A DNA stretch of 64,000 bases from Streptomyces sp. ALI-76-A (GTDB lineage Bacteria; Actinomycetota; Actinomycetes; Streptomycetales; Streptomycetaceae): the NCBI RefSeq assembly GCF_030287445.1, contig NZ_JASVWB010000002.1, forward strand, positions 2,356,001 through 2,420,000, given 5' to 3'. Made by a program: the position numbers and the translations under genes. Below are positions 47,051 through 54,033 of the stretch, piece by piece (the stretch's first letter is position 1; each line of letters begins with the position of its first letter). The notes under the pieces are model-generated. The model did not search any database. It had not been told where the DNA came from and saw only the letters and a program-made list of their open reading frames with translations.

Positions 47051-47638
47051 TCAACTGACCCGTTCCGCGCGGTGCTTGACCCCGGTCAGGCGGACCTCCG
47101 CCGGGAGCGCGGCGAGGCCCGCGGAGTCGCGGGCGTGGGCCAGGGCCCCCGTGGTGAGGTCGTGCAGGACGGTGCCCGGGTCCACGTGGGGTTCCAGCTG
47201 GAGGCGTACGCGGGTCTCGGGGGCGGTCGGGCGGCCCTTGAGGTGGGCCTGGGCATGGGCCACGCCGTCCAGCTCGCCCGCCTGGCCCGCCAGGACGCCC
47301 TCCAGGGCGCGGCCCCGCAGCAGCGCGCCCTGGCCGTCGCCGGTGTCGACGAGCACCTCGGTCAGGTGGTGCCGGCGCAGGACCGCGGTCAGCCACCACA
47401 GGGCCAGCAGGACCAGGATGGCGAGTGCGGCGAGGACGACCGGCCACCACCAGCCGGCGTCCCGCCAGCGCGTGCGCTCGGCGTCGCCGAGCAGCACGTC
47501 GCGCCGGCCGTCGTGGATCCACCAGGAGGGCGCCGGGGCGCCCAGCCCCACGGCGAGCACCGAGCCGCCGAGAAGCACCAGGACGAGGCCGATCACGGCG
47601 AGCAGTACGCGGTTGAGAGTCCTGGGCACCGTCCTCAT
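47051..47638 (-). CDS. AmaP-like Asp23 membrane-anchor protein
   Basis: This 195-residue protein has two membrane helices (LNRVLLAVIGLVLVLLGGSV and WWWPVVLAALAILVLLALWW) followed by a soluble domain with VRLQLEPHVDPGTVL and VRLTGVKHRAERVS. It resembles the alkaline-shock-response membrane anchor AmaP, which tethers Asp23/Gls24 proteins to the membrane in Firmicutes. It is the last gene of the five-gene Asp23 operon and overlaps the preceding gene by four bases. The stop region is followed by a second copy of its last 18 bases. Confidence 0.85.
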   Translation of the reverse strand: MRTVPRTLNRVLLAVIGLVLVLLGGSVLAVGLGAPAPSWWIHDGRRDVLLGDAERTRWRDAGWWWPVVLAALAILVLLALWWLTAVLRRHHLTEVLVDTGDGQGALLRGRALEGVLAGQAGELDGVAHAQAHLKGRPTAPETRVRLQLEPHVDPGTVLHDLTTGALAHARDSAGLAALPAEVRLTGVKHRAERVS

Positions 47639-48300
47639 CCCTTTCGTCCGGGTCGTGCCACCCGCACCGCCAGCGCGAGCGGCCGGTCCAGGCCCAGCCC
47701 GCCGACCGCGTGGGCGAGTGTGGCGTCCAGGTCGGCGCGGACGTCGTCGAGTTCACGGAAGTGGGAGACCGCCCGGACGTCGGCCCGGGCACGGCCCACC
47801 CGCACCCGGACGGACTGCACACCGGCGATCTCCATGGCCCGGTCGCGCAGGACCGTGGCCGCGGCGGCCCGGTGCAGCCCGGCGCGGACGTCGGGACGGG
47901 GCCGCCGCATCGGCAGGACGGCGCGCAGGCCGGGGGTGACGGCCAGCACGATCAGCCACAGGCCGAGGGCGGCGGCGACGCCCGCGCCGACGAGCACCCA
48001 GATGTCGTCCAGGGGCCGCTCGGCGAGCTGCCGGGCCAGCTCCCGGCGCCAGGACAGGGCGTCCCGGTTCGCCCGTACGGCGGCGACGTCGTACAGGAAG
48101 GCGCCCGCGACGACCAGGAGGAGCAGCGCCACGATCCCCGCGGGGACGCGGCGCGCCGACCAGAAGCGGCCACTGGCGCCGGGCTCGCCCGGCTCGTCGT
48201 CGAGCACCGGTGGAGCCTCGTACTGCCCGCCGGTGTCGGCCGGTTTCTCCATGACCGGCAGTCGTCGTGTGGTGCCCTCGGAGCCGTGGGGCTCGCTCAT
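47635..48300 (-). CDS. DUF6286-type membrane protein in the Asp23 operon
   Basis: This 221-residue protein has a disordered N-terminus of about 50 residues and two membrane helices (IVALLLLVVAGAFLYDVAAV and WVLVGAGVAAALGLWLIVLA). An Asp23-like soluble domain follows (LRDRAMEIAGVQSVRVRVGR and ADLDATLAHAVGGLGLDR). DUF6286 is an actinobacterial family of unknown function found with Asp23 genes. Both ends overlap neighbouring genes by four bases, so translation is coupled. It probably serves as a second membrane anchor or scaffold for the Asp23 proteins. Confidence 0.85.
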   Translation of the reverse strand: MSEPHGSEGTTRRLPVMEKPADTGGQYEAPPVLDDEPGEPGASGRFWSARRVPAGIVALLLLVVAGAFLYDVAAVRANRDALSWRRELARQLAERPLDDIWVLVGAGVAAALGLWLIVLAVTPGLRAVLPMRRPRPDVRAGLHRAAAATVLRDRAMEIAGVQSVRVRVGRARADVRAVSHFRELDDVRADLDATLAHAVGGLGLDRPLALAVRVARPGRKG

Positions 48301-48692
48301 CGCGTCCTCCCCTGTGCCACGCCGTGCGCCTGTGCCGGATGCAGCCGCTCCACCTGGACGGCGACCTCCAACACCTCGATGCCCACCAACGCGCCTACCC
48401 GCTCGACGACATGTCGACGCACCCGGGCGCAGCGGGCGCCGATGTCGCCCGGGTAGTCCAGTTCGAGGTGCACGCGCAGCCGGGCGGTCCCGTGGTGCAC
48501 GACGACGGTGGCGTGCGGGGGTCCGGCGTCCGGGGGCAGCTCGCCGAGCGCCTCGCGTGCCGCCTGTCCGGCGATCTTCGCCACGACCCGGTCGGCGATC
48601 CGGGTCGCGCCGCGCTCGGCCGGCGGGACGACGGCCAGGGGGCCGCGGAGCTCACCGGCCCCACCGCTCACGGACGCCGTCACCGCCGTCAC
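48297..48692 (-). CDS. Asp23/Gls24 family envelope-stress protein
   Basis: This 131-residue protein has the Asp23 core: RIADRVVAKIAGQAAREALG, then HATVVVHHGTARLRVHLELD and VERVGALVGIEVLEVAVQVE. These proteins form abundant membrane-associated assemblies under cell-wall or alkaline stress in Gram-positives. The start is GTG 48692, overlapping the stop of the small membrane gene (GTGA). It is the second Asp23 paralogue in this operon and is more diverged than the first. Confidence 0.88.
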   Translation of the reverse strand: MTAVTASVSGGAGELRGPLAVVPPAERGATRIADRVVAKIAGQAAREALGELPPDAGPPHATVVVHHGTARLRVHLELDYPGDIGARCARVRRHVVERVGALVGIEVLEVAVQVERLHPAQAHGVAQGRTR

Positions 48693-48880
48693 CGCCGGTC
48701 GCGTCGCTCGTCACGGGTGCGGAACAGATCGCCGAGCTCCAGATCGCCGTCCAGGAACCGGCCGACGACGAACCCGACGGCACCCAGGGCGGCGACCAGC
48801 AGGAAGGCGCCGAAGCCGCCGAAGTATCCGGCGAAGCCCAGCGCCATGCCGGCGATCATGCCGACCACGGCCATGCTCAT
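48689..48880 (-). CDS. small glycine-rich membrane protein of the Asp23 operon
   Basis: This 63-residue protein has two closely spaced hydrophobic segments with Gly/Ala repeats (AVVGMIAGMALGFAGYFGGF and GAFLLVAALGAVGFVVGRFL) and a charged tail (DGDLELGDLFRTRDERRDRR). It resembles the DUF2273 type of small protein seen in Gls24 operons. The Gly pattern could allow helix packing or oligomerisation. It overlaps the second Asp23 gene by four bases. Its function is unknown. Confidence 0.83.
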   Translation of the reverse strand: MSMAVVGMIAGMALGFAGYFGGFGAFLLVAALGAVGFVVGRFLDGDLELGDLFRTRDERRDRR

Positions 48881-48914
48881 GTGCGCTCCTCAGCTCGTCA
48901 GTGGTTCGGTCGCG

Positions 48915-49397
48915 TCACTGGAGCCGGGACTCCGGCTCCTCGTCCTCTTCGTCCGGCAGCTTCACGTCGCTCACCGCGATGTTGACCTCGACGACCTCCA
49001 GGCCGGTCATCCGTTCCACCGCCGCGATGACGTTCTCCCGCACGGCCTGGGCCACCTCGGCGATCGCCACGCCGTAGTCGACGACGATCTCCAGGTCGAG
49101 CGCGGTCTGCACCTCGCCCACCTCGACCTTGACCCCGCGCGTGACCGACTTCGCCCCGCCCGGGACCCGGTCCCGGACGGCGCCGAAGGTGCGGCTCAGC
49201 CCGCTGCCCATCGCGTGCACCCCGACGACGTCCCTGGCGGCCATCCCGGCGATCTTCTCCACCACGCCGTCCGCGATGGTGGTCCGTCCCCGGCTCGCCG
49301 GGTCCCCGCCGCCGCGCTTGACGGCCCTGCGGGCCTGCACCGGCGGCTCGATCTCGTTCTCGTTCTGCGTCCGGTTCCGCTCCGTCATGTCACTCAT
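48915..49397 (-). CDS. Asp23/Gls24 family envelope-stress protein, first gene of operon
   Basis: This 160-residue protein has a charged N-terminus of about 40 residues (MSDMTERNRTQNENEIEPPV) and then an Asp23 domain: GRTTIADGVVEKIAGMAARD, VKVEVGEVQTALDLEIVVDY and VERMTGLEVVEVNIAVSDVK. ATG 49397 has GGAAGGGAC upstream. It heads an operon of five genes (Asp23 - small membrane - Asp23 - DUF6286 - AmaP). The divergent gene 86 bases away also carries Asp23-like features, so the intergenic segment is a bidirectional control region. Confidence 0.92.
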   Translation of the reverse strand: MSDMTERNRTQNENEIEPPVQARRAVKRGGGDPASRGRTTIADGVVEKIAGMAARDVVGVHAMGSGLSRTFGAVRDRVPGGAKSVTRGVKVEVGEVQTALDLEIVVDYGVAIAEVAQAVRENVIAAVERMTGLEVVEVNIAVSDVKLPDEEDEEPESRLQ

Positions 49398-49483
49398 CGC
49401 CGTACGTCCCTTCCGCTCATCCCCTTCGACCACCGTAAGCGGGGTTGCGCGATGGCGCGCCGGAGATGCGGCAGGCTGGAGTA

Positions 49484-50194
49484 ATGACGGCGCACCAGTG
49501 GACGCAGACGGTACGGCAGCAGATGCGGCTCGGCAGGTTCCTGCCCCTGGGAGACGCGCGCGACGGCGCGTGGATCTCCGAGACGGCGGCCGGCGCGGTG
49601 CTGCGGCGCGCGGCGGAGAGCGTGCGCGAGGTACGGCTGGACGCGGTGCGGATCGGGCTCGCCGATCCGCAGGACGCGTACGAGCCCGCCGTACCGCCGC
49701 CGCCGAGCGCCCTGCCGCCCGGCCCGCTGCTCGTGACGGCGGAGTTCGCCGCCACGGCGTCCGAGCCGCTGCCGGCGACGGCGGCGCGCCTGCGCGCGCT
49801 GCTGGCGGCCGCGGCGGAGGGCCTCGGCCTGGTGGTGGCGGAGGTGGACCTGCGGGTGACGGGACTGCTGGACGAGGAGCCGGAGCCCCTTCCGGCGCGA
49901 GCGCCGGAACCGGCCTCGGCCACGGCGGGCGGGGACGCCGACGAGGAGCACGCGGCCGACGCGGCCCTGGCCGTGCCGGGTGTGCGTCGGCTGACGGGCA
50001 CGCTGGGCCGCCCGGTGCACATCGGGGAAGGGCAGCACGGACCGACCGCCCTGCCCCGCCGCCACGTCCGCCTGGAACTGGCGGTGGGCGCGGACCACCG
50101 GGCACTGGAGGTGGTCCGGGAGGTCCGCGCGACGGTGGGACGGGCGCTGCCGGATCAGCCGACGGTGGCGGTACTGGTGACCGCCGTCGGGTGA
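49484..50194 (+). CDS. P10-family (Asp23-associated) hypothetical protein
   Basis: This 236-residue protein starts MTAHQWTQTVRQQMRLGRFL. I recognise it as the Streptomyces protein labelled nucleopolyhedrovirus P10 family, a label that says little about function. The N- and C-terminal parts look like two Asp23-like halves (LVTAEFAATASEPLPATAAR and VRLELAVGADHRALEVVREV) joined by an acidic Ala/Glu/Pro linker. It is divergent from the Asp23 operon and probably belongs to the same envelope-stress module. It ends 5 bases before the convergent enoyl-CoA hydratase gene. Confidence 0.82.
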   Translation: MTAHQWTQTVRQQMRLGRFLPLGDARDGAWISETAAGAVLRRAAESVREVRLDAVRIGLADPQDAYEPAVPPPPSALPPGPLLVTAEFAATASEPLPATAARLRALLAAAAEGLGLVVAEVDLRVTGLLDEEPEPLPARAPEPASATAGGDADEEHAADAALAVPGVRRLTGTLGRPVHIGEGQHGPTALPRRHVRLELAVGADHRALEVVREVRATVGRALPDQPTVAVLVTAVG

Positions 50195-50198
50195 GGTC

Positions 50199-51011
50199 CT
50201 ACTCGCCGACGCCGGCCAGGTCCCGCAGCCGTCGGGCCTGCGCGGCCCGCTCGGCGGCCCGCTGGTCCTCGTAGGTACGGTCCTGTGCTCCGCGCAGCAG
50301 TGCCTTCGTCTCGATCACCGCGTCCCGGGGCGCGGCCAGGAGCGCCGAGGCGAGGTCCCGTACCGCGCCGTCGAGCTGGTCCGGCGGCACCGCCACGTTC
50401 GCCAGGCCGGTCTGCACGGCTTCCTCGGCGTGCACGAACCGGCCGGTCGCGCAGATCTCCAGCGCCCGGGCGTATCCGACCAGTCCCACCAGTGGGTGGG
50501 TACCGGTCAGGTCCGGGACGAGTCCGAGGCTGGTCTCGCGCATGGCGAACTGCACGTCGTCGGCGACGACGCGCAGATCACAGGCGAGCGCGAGCTGGAA
50601 GCCCGCCCCGATGGCATGTCCCCGCACCGCGGCGATGGACACGAGGTCGCTCCGTCGCCACCAGGTGAAGCCCTCCTGGTACCCGGCGATGGTCGCGTCC
50701 AGCTCGGCGTCCGTACCCCGCGCGAGGTCTATGAACGACGGCTCACCGTCGAAGCCCTCGGGTGTGAACGCCTGCCGGTCGAGTCCGGCGGAGAAGGACC
50801 TGCCCTCGGCACGCAGCACGACGACACGGACGGAGCCCGGCAGGACCCGCCCGGCTTCGGCCAACGCCCGCCACAGAGCGGGACTCTGGGCGTTGCGCTT
50901 GGCCGGGTTGGTCAGCGTCACCGTGGCGATCGCGTCGTCGACGGTGAGCCGTACGCCGTCCTTGTCCAGTGCTGGAGTTTCGGAAACAACGTCCTGGTCG
51001 GGCGAAGCCAT
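50199..51011 (-). CDS. enoyl-CoA hydratase/isomerase family protein
   Basis: This 270-residue crotonase-fold protein shows TLTNPAKRNAQSPALWRALA, VVVLRAEGRSFSAGLD (first oxyanion-hole residue), and AAVRGHAIGAGFQLALACDL (second oxyanion glycine). The usual first catalytic Glu region is replaced by RETSLGLVPDLTGTHPLVGL. It is probably a fatty-acid or amino-acid degradation enzyme; the substrate cannot be predicted. The ATG at 51011 follows GGAGG. It lies downstream of gbn on the same strand. Confidence 0.94.
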   Translation of the reverse strand: MASPDQDVVSETPALDKDGVRLTVDDAIATVTLTNPAKRNAQSPALWRALAEAGRVLPGSVRVVVLRAEGRSFSAGLDRQAFTPEGFDGEPSFIDLARGTDAELDATIAGYQEGFTWWRRSDLVSIAAVRGHAIGAGFQLALACDLRVVADDVQFAMRETSLGLVPDLTGTHPLVGLVGYARALEICATGRFVHAEEAVQTGLANVAVPPDQLDGAVRDLASALLAAPRDAVIETKALLRGAQDRTYEDQRAAERAAQARRLRDLAGVGE

Positions 51012-51128
51012 GGGGAGCCTCCGATGTGTGCGGTCAACAGAGCGATGCTAAGTGACTGCACAGTAACCACCCGGCCGATCACAGGACCGACCGGGTGGCC
51101 ACCATCGAAGCCGATGGGCCGCCCGGGT

Positions 51129-51350
51129 TCAGGACGAAGCGGCTTTCTTGCCCCGCGTCGCCCCGCCACGCCCACGCAGCGTGACACCCGATTCGCTGAG
51201 CATCCGGTGTACGAAGCCATACGAGCGGCCGGTTTCCTCGGCCAGCGCCCGAATGCTCGCACCGGAGTCGTACTTCTTCTTCAGGTCTGCCGCGAGCTTG
51301 TCGCGCGCGGCGCCGGTTACCCGGCTGCCCTTCTTCAGAGTCTCGGCCAC
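51129..51350 (-). CDS. gbn: Gbn-type GATC-binding nucleoid-associated protein
   Basis: This 73-residue basic protein has a helix-turn-helix at its centre (ASIRALAEETGRSYGFVHRM), an N-terminal basic helix region (AARDKLAADLKKKYDSG) and a C-terminal basic tail (RGRGGATRGKKAASS). Length, sequence and context match Gbn (SCO1839) of S. coelicolor, described as an abundant nucleoid protein that recognises GATC-containing sites and affects development. GTG 51350 with AGGAGG just upstream is the start; a longer frame adds a non-matching N-terminus. A dense run of GATC sites starts 268 bases upstream. Confidence 0.88.
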   Translation of the reverse strand: MAETLKKGSRVTGAARDKLAADLKKKYDSGASIRALAEETGRSYGFVHRMLSESGVTLRGRGGATRGKKAASS

Positions 51351-51556
51351 CCGGTCCTCCTCATGGGAAGTGCACTCTGGTCTCCTCATGATCACCCCTC
51401 CGGGGCTTCATGGCCACCCATTCGGCAAGGTCCGTGCGACCTGCTTGTGACGACAGGAGCACGTCCCCACATGCGGAACCGAGGATTCCAAGACCTGTCG
51501 TTCGTACCGCCGAACGGGTTCATTCGTGAAAGACCAGGTCAGGGACGTGCGACGGC

Positions 51557-51580
51557 CGAGTCCTTGCGATAAAGGACTCG
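51557..51580. terminator. hairpin upstream of gbn
   Basis: CGAGTCCTT (51557-51565) pairs with AAGGACTCG (51572-51580) around a six-base loop. It lies between the ABC-F gene end and gbn, on whose strand it could terminate read-through from the ABC-F gene. No T tract is present. Confidence 0.5.
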
Positions 51581-51617
51581 CCGGAAAATCGGTGTAGGAC
51601 ACACCTCGGTACGAGGA

Positions 51618-51697
51618 GATCTCACACAGATGATGGATCACGGATCGGCCGAATGATCCAGACGCAGTGGATCACCCCTTCGATCGCCTCTTCGATC
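51618..51697. promoter_or_regulatory. cluster of seven GATC sites (candidate Gbn-binding region)
   Basis: GATC occurs at 51618, 51636, 51643, 51655, 51670, 51682 and 51694, seven times in 80 bases, with the last four spaced 12-15 bases apart. Chance expectation is about one per 256 bases. The stretch lies between gbn and the ABC-F gene and has no reading frame. It is a good candidate for binding by the neighbouring GATC-recognising nucleoid protein. Confidence 0.6.
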
Positions 51698-51723
51698 ACG
51701 CGGCCGACCGGCGGCACGGGCTT

Positions 51724-53322
51724 TCAGGCGAGGGCGACGAGGTCCGCGTAGTCGGCGCCCCACAGGTCCTCGACGCCGTCGGGCAGCAGGATGATCCGCT
51801 CCGGCTGGAGCGCCTCGACGGCGCCCTCGTCGTGGGTGACCAGGACGACCGCGCCCTTGTAGGTGCGCAGCGCGCCGAGAATCTCCTCGCGGCTGGCCGG
51901 GTCGAGGTTGTTCGTCGGCTCGTCCAGGAGCAGCACGTTCGCCGACGACACCACCAGGGTCGCCAGCGCCAGCCGGGTCTTCTCGCCGCCGGACAGGACA
52001 CCGGCCGGCTTGTCGACGTCGTCGCCGGAGAACAGGAACGAGCCGAGCGTCTTGCGGACCTCGACCAGGTCCAGGTCGGGGTTGGCGGAGCGCATGTTCT
52101 CCAGGACCGTGCGCTCGGGATCCAGGGTCTCGTGCTCCTGGGCGTAGTAGCCGAGCTTGAGGCCGTGGCCCTCGATGATCTGCCCGGTGTCGGGCTTCTC
52201 GGCGCCGCCGAGCAGCCGCAGCAGGGTCGTCTTGCCGGCGCCGTTGAGACCGAGGATGACGACGCGGGAGCCCTTGTCGATGGCCAGGTCGACGTCGGTG
52301 AAGATCTCCAGCGATCCGTACGACTTGGACAGGCCCTCGGCCATCAGCGGGGTCTTGCCGCAGGGCGCGGGTTCCGGGAAGCGGAGCTTGGCGACCTTGT
52401 CGGACTTCCGCTCGGCCTCCAGTCCGGCGAGCAGTTTGTCGGCGCGGCGGGCCATGTTCTGCGCGGCGACGGTCTTGGTGGCCTTGGCGCGCATCTTGTC
52501 GGCCTGCGAGTGGAGCGCGGAGGCCTTCTTCTCCGCGTTCTGCCGCTCGCGCTTGCGGCGCTTCTCGTCGGCCTCGCGCTGCTGCTGGTAGAGCCGCCAG
52601 CCCATGTTGTAGACGTCGATCTGGGCCCGGTTGGCGTCCAGGTAGAAGACCTTGTTGACGACCGTCTCGACCAGGTCGACGTCGTGGGAGATCACGATGA
52701 AGCCGCCGCGGTAGGTCTTGAGGTAGTCGCGCAGCCAGACGATCGAGTCCGCGTCGAGGTGGTTCGTCGGCTCGTCGAGCAGCAGGGTGTCCGCGTCGGA
52801 GAACAGGATGCGCGCCAGCTCGATCCGGCGGCGCTGACCGCCGGAGAGCGTATGGAGCGGCTGGCCGAGCACCCGGTCGGGCAGGTTGAGCGCCGCGGCG
52901 ATGGTGGCGGCCTCGGCCTCGGCGGAGTAGCCGCCCTTGGTGAGGAACTCCGTCTCCTGGCGCTCGTACTGCCGCATGGCCTTCTCGCGGGTGGCGCCCG
53001 AGCCGTTCGCGATGCGCTGTTCGTTGTCGCGCATCTTGCGGATCAGCACGTCGAGGCCGCGCGCGGAGAGGATGCGGTCGCGGGCGAGGACGTCGAGGTC
53101 GCCGGTGCGGGGGTCCTGCGGGAGATAGCCGACCTCGCCGGAGCGGGTGATGGTGCCCCCGGCGGGGACGCCCTCGCCCGCCAGGCACTTGGTGAGAGTG
53201 GTCTTGCCGGCGCCGTTGCGGCCGACCAGACCGATGCGGTCACCCTTGGCGACACGGAAGGTGGCGGACTCGATGAGGACGCGCGCACCGGCGCGCAGCT
53301 CGATACCGGAGGCGGAAATCAC
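51724..53322 (-). CDS. ABC-F family ATPase
   Basis: This 532-residue protein has two ABC domains and no membrane segment. Domain 1 has GRNGAGKTTLTKC, LSGGQRRRIELAR and LLLDEPTNHLD. Domain 2 has GLNGAGKTTLLRL, LSGGEKTRLALAT and LLLDEPTNNLD. Between them lies a charged linker with READEKRRKRERQ and an alpha-helical arm. ABC-F proteins act on ribosomes, either as translation factors (EttA type) or, less often, in antibiotic protection. The absence of any resistance context favours the first. GTG 53322 with TGGAG upstream gives the family start (VISASGIELRAGARVL). Confidence 0.95.
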   Translation of the reverse strand: MISASGIELRAGARVLIESATFRVAKGDRIGLVGRNGAGKTTLTKCLAGEGVPAGGTITRSGEVGYLPQDPRTGDLDVLARDRILSARGLDVLIRKMRDNEQRIANGSGATREKAMRQYERQETEFLTKGGYSAEAEAATIAAALNLPDRVLGQPLHTLSGGQRRRIELARILFSDADTLLLDEPTNHLDADSIVWLRDYLKTYRGGFIVISHDVDLVETVVNKVFYLDANRAQIDVYNMGWRLYQQQREADEKRRKRERQNAEKKASALHSQADKMRAKATKTVAAQNMARRADKLLAGLEAERKSDKVAKLRFPEPAPCGKTPLMAEGLSKSYGSLEIFTDVDLAIDKGSRVVILGLNGAGKTTLLRLLGGAEKPDTGQIIEGHGLKLGYYAQEHETLDPERTVLENMRSANPDLDLVEVRKTLGSFLFSGDDVDKPAGVLSGGEKTRLALATLVVSSANVLLLDEPTNNLDPASREEILGALRTYKGAVVLVTHDEGAVEALQPERIILLPDGVEDLWGADYADLVALA

Positions 53323-53607
53323 GGACAGACTCCAGGGCGGACGGGGGCGGGTGGACGGCTGAGGACGTTCCCGCCGTCTAATGCGCGAGGAGAATGGCCA
53401 TGGGGCCAGTCTAACGGGGCCGTGCAACCACTTTTTCTGCGCTCAGGTGTTCGGACCGCGCGGCGAGGGCCGGTTCCGGGGCCGGTGACGCCGGGGACGG
53501 GGGCGTACCGGCCGCCGCCGCGGCGCTCGGCGGGGCGTTGTCAGTCGTCGCTGCGAGACTGGACGACGGATGGATTTCCGGTGACGAGTCACAAAGGAGT
53601 GATCGGC

Positions 53608-54021
53608 ATGACAGGAACGAGCGGCGGGCGTCCGAGCATCTACCCGACCCTGCTGTACGCGGACGCGAAGGCGGCGATCCGGCAGCTCACGGAGGTTTTC
53701 GGCTTCATGGAGCTGTCGGTCTACGAGGGCGAGGACGGCTCGGTGGTGCACGCCGAGCTGGTGCAGGGCAACGGCGCGGTCATGGTCGGTTCCAAGGGCA
53801 GCGGCGGCGTCTTCGACGTGGCGATGAAGGACGCCGGCACGACCGGGGTCTACGTCGTGGTGGACGACGTCGACGCACATCACCGGCGTGCCGTGGATCA
53901 CGGCGCGGAGATCCTGATGCCCCCTACGGACCAGGACTACGGCTCACGGGACTACATGGCCCGGGACGTCGAGGGCAATGTGTGGAGCTTCGGCACCTAC
54001 GCGCCCGAGATCGGGGGCTGA
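53608..54021 (+). CDS. VOC (glyoxalase/bleomycin-resistance) family protein
   Basis: This 137-residue protein has two beta-alpha-beta-beta-beta halves of the VOC fold (YPTLLYADAKAAIRQLTEVF, HAELVQGNGAVMVGS, GVYVVVDDVDAHHRRAVDHG, YMARDVEGNVWSFGTY). The metal-ligand positions are only partly clear, so an enzyme activity cannot be assumed. ATG 53608 with AAGGAG eight bases upstream is preferred over a GTG ten codons earlier. Related Streptomyces proteins are annotated as glyoxalases of unknown substrate. Confidence 0.92.
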   Translation: MTGTSGGRPSIYPTLLYADAKAAIRQLTEVFGFMELSVYEGEDGSVVHAELVQGNGAVMVGSKGSGGVFDVAMKDAGTTGVYVVVDDVDAHHRRAVDHGAEILMPPTDQDYGSRDYMARDVEGNVWSFGTYAPEIGG

Positions 54022-54033
54022 CGGCCGGGCGGT

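Noticed and set aside
51129..51395. 88-residue version of Gbn
   Set aside because: The extra 15 residues lie before a good RBS and do not match the known 73-residue protein.
51724..53322. Antibiotic-resistance role for the ABC-F protein
   Set aside because: No antibiotic gene cluster, attenuator leader peptide or resistance neighbour is present; a housekeeping ABC-F is more likely.
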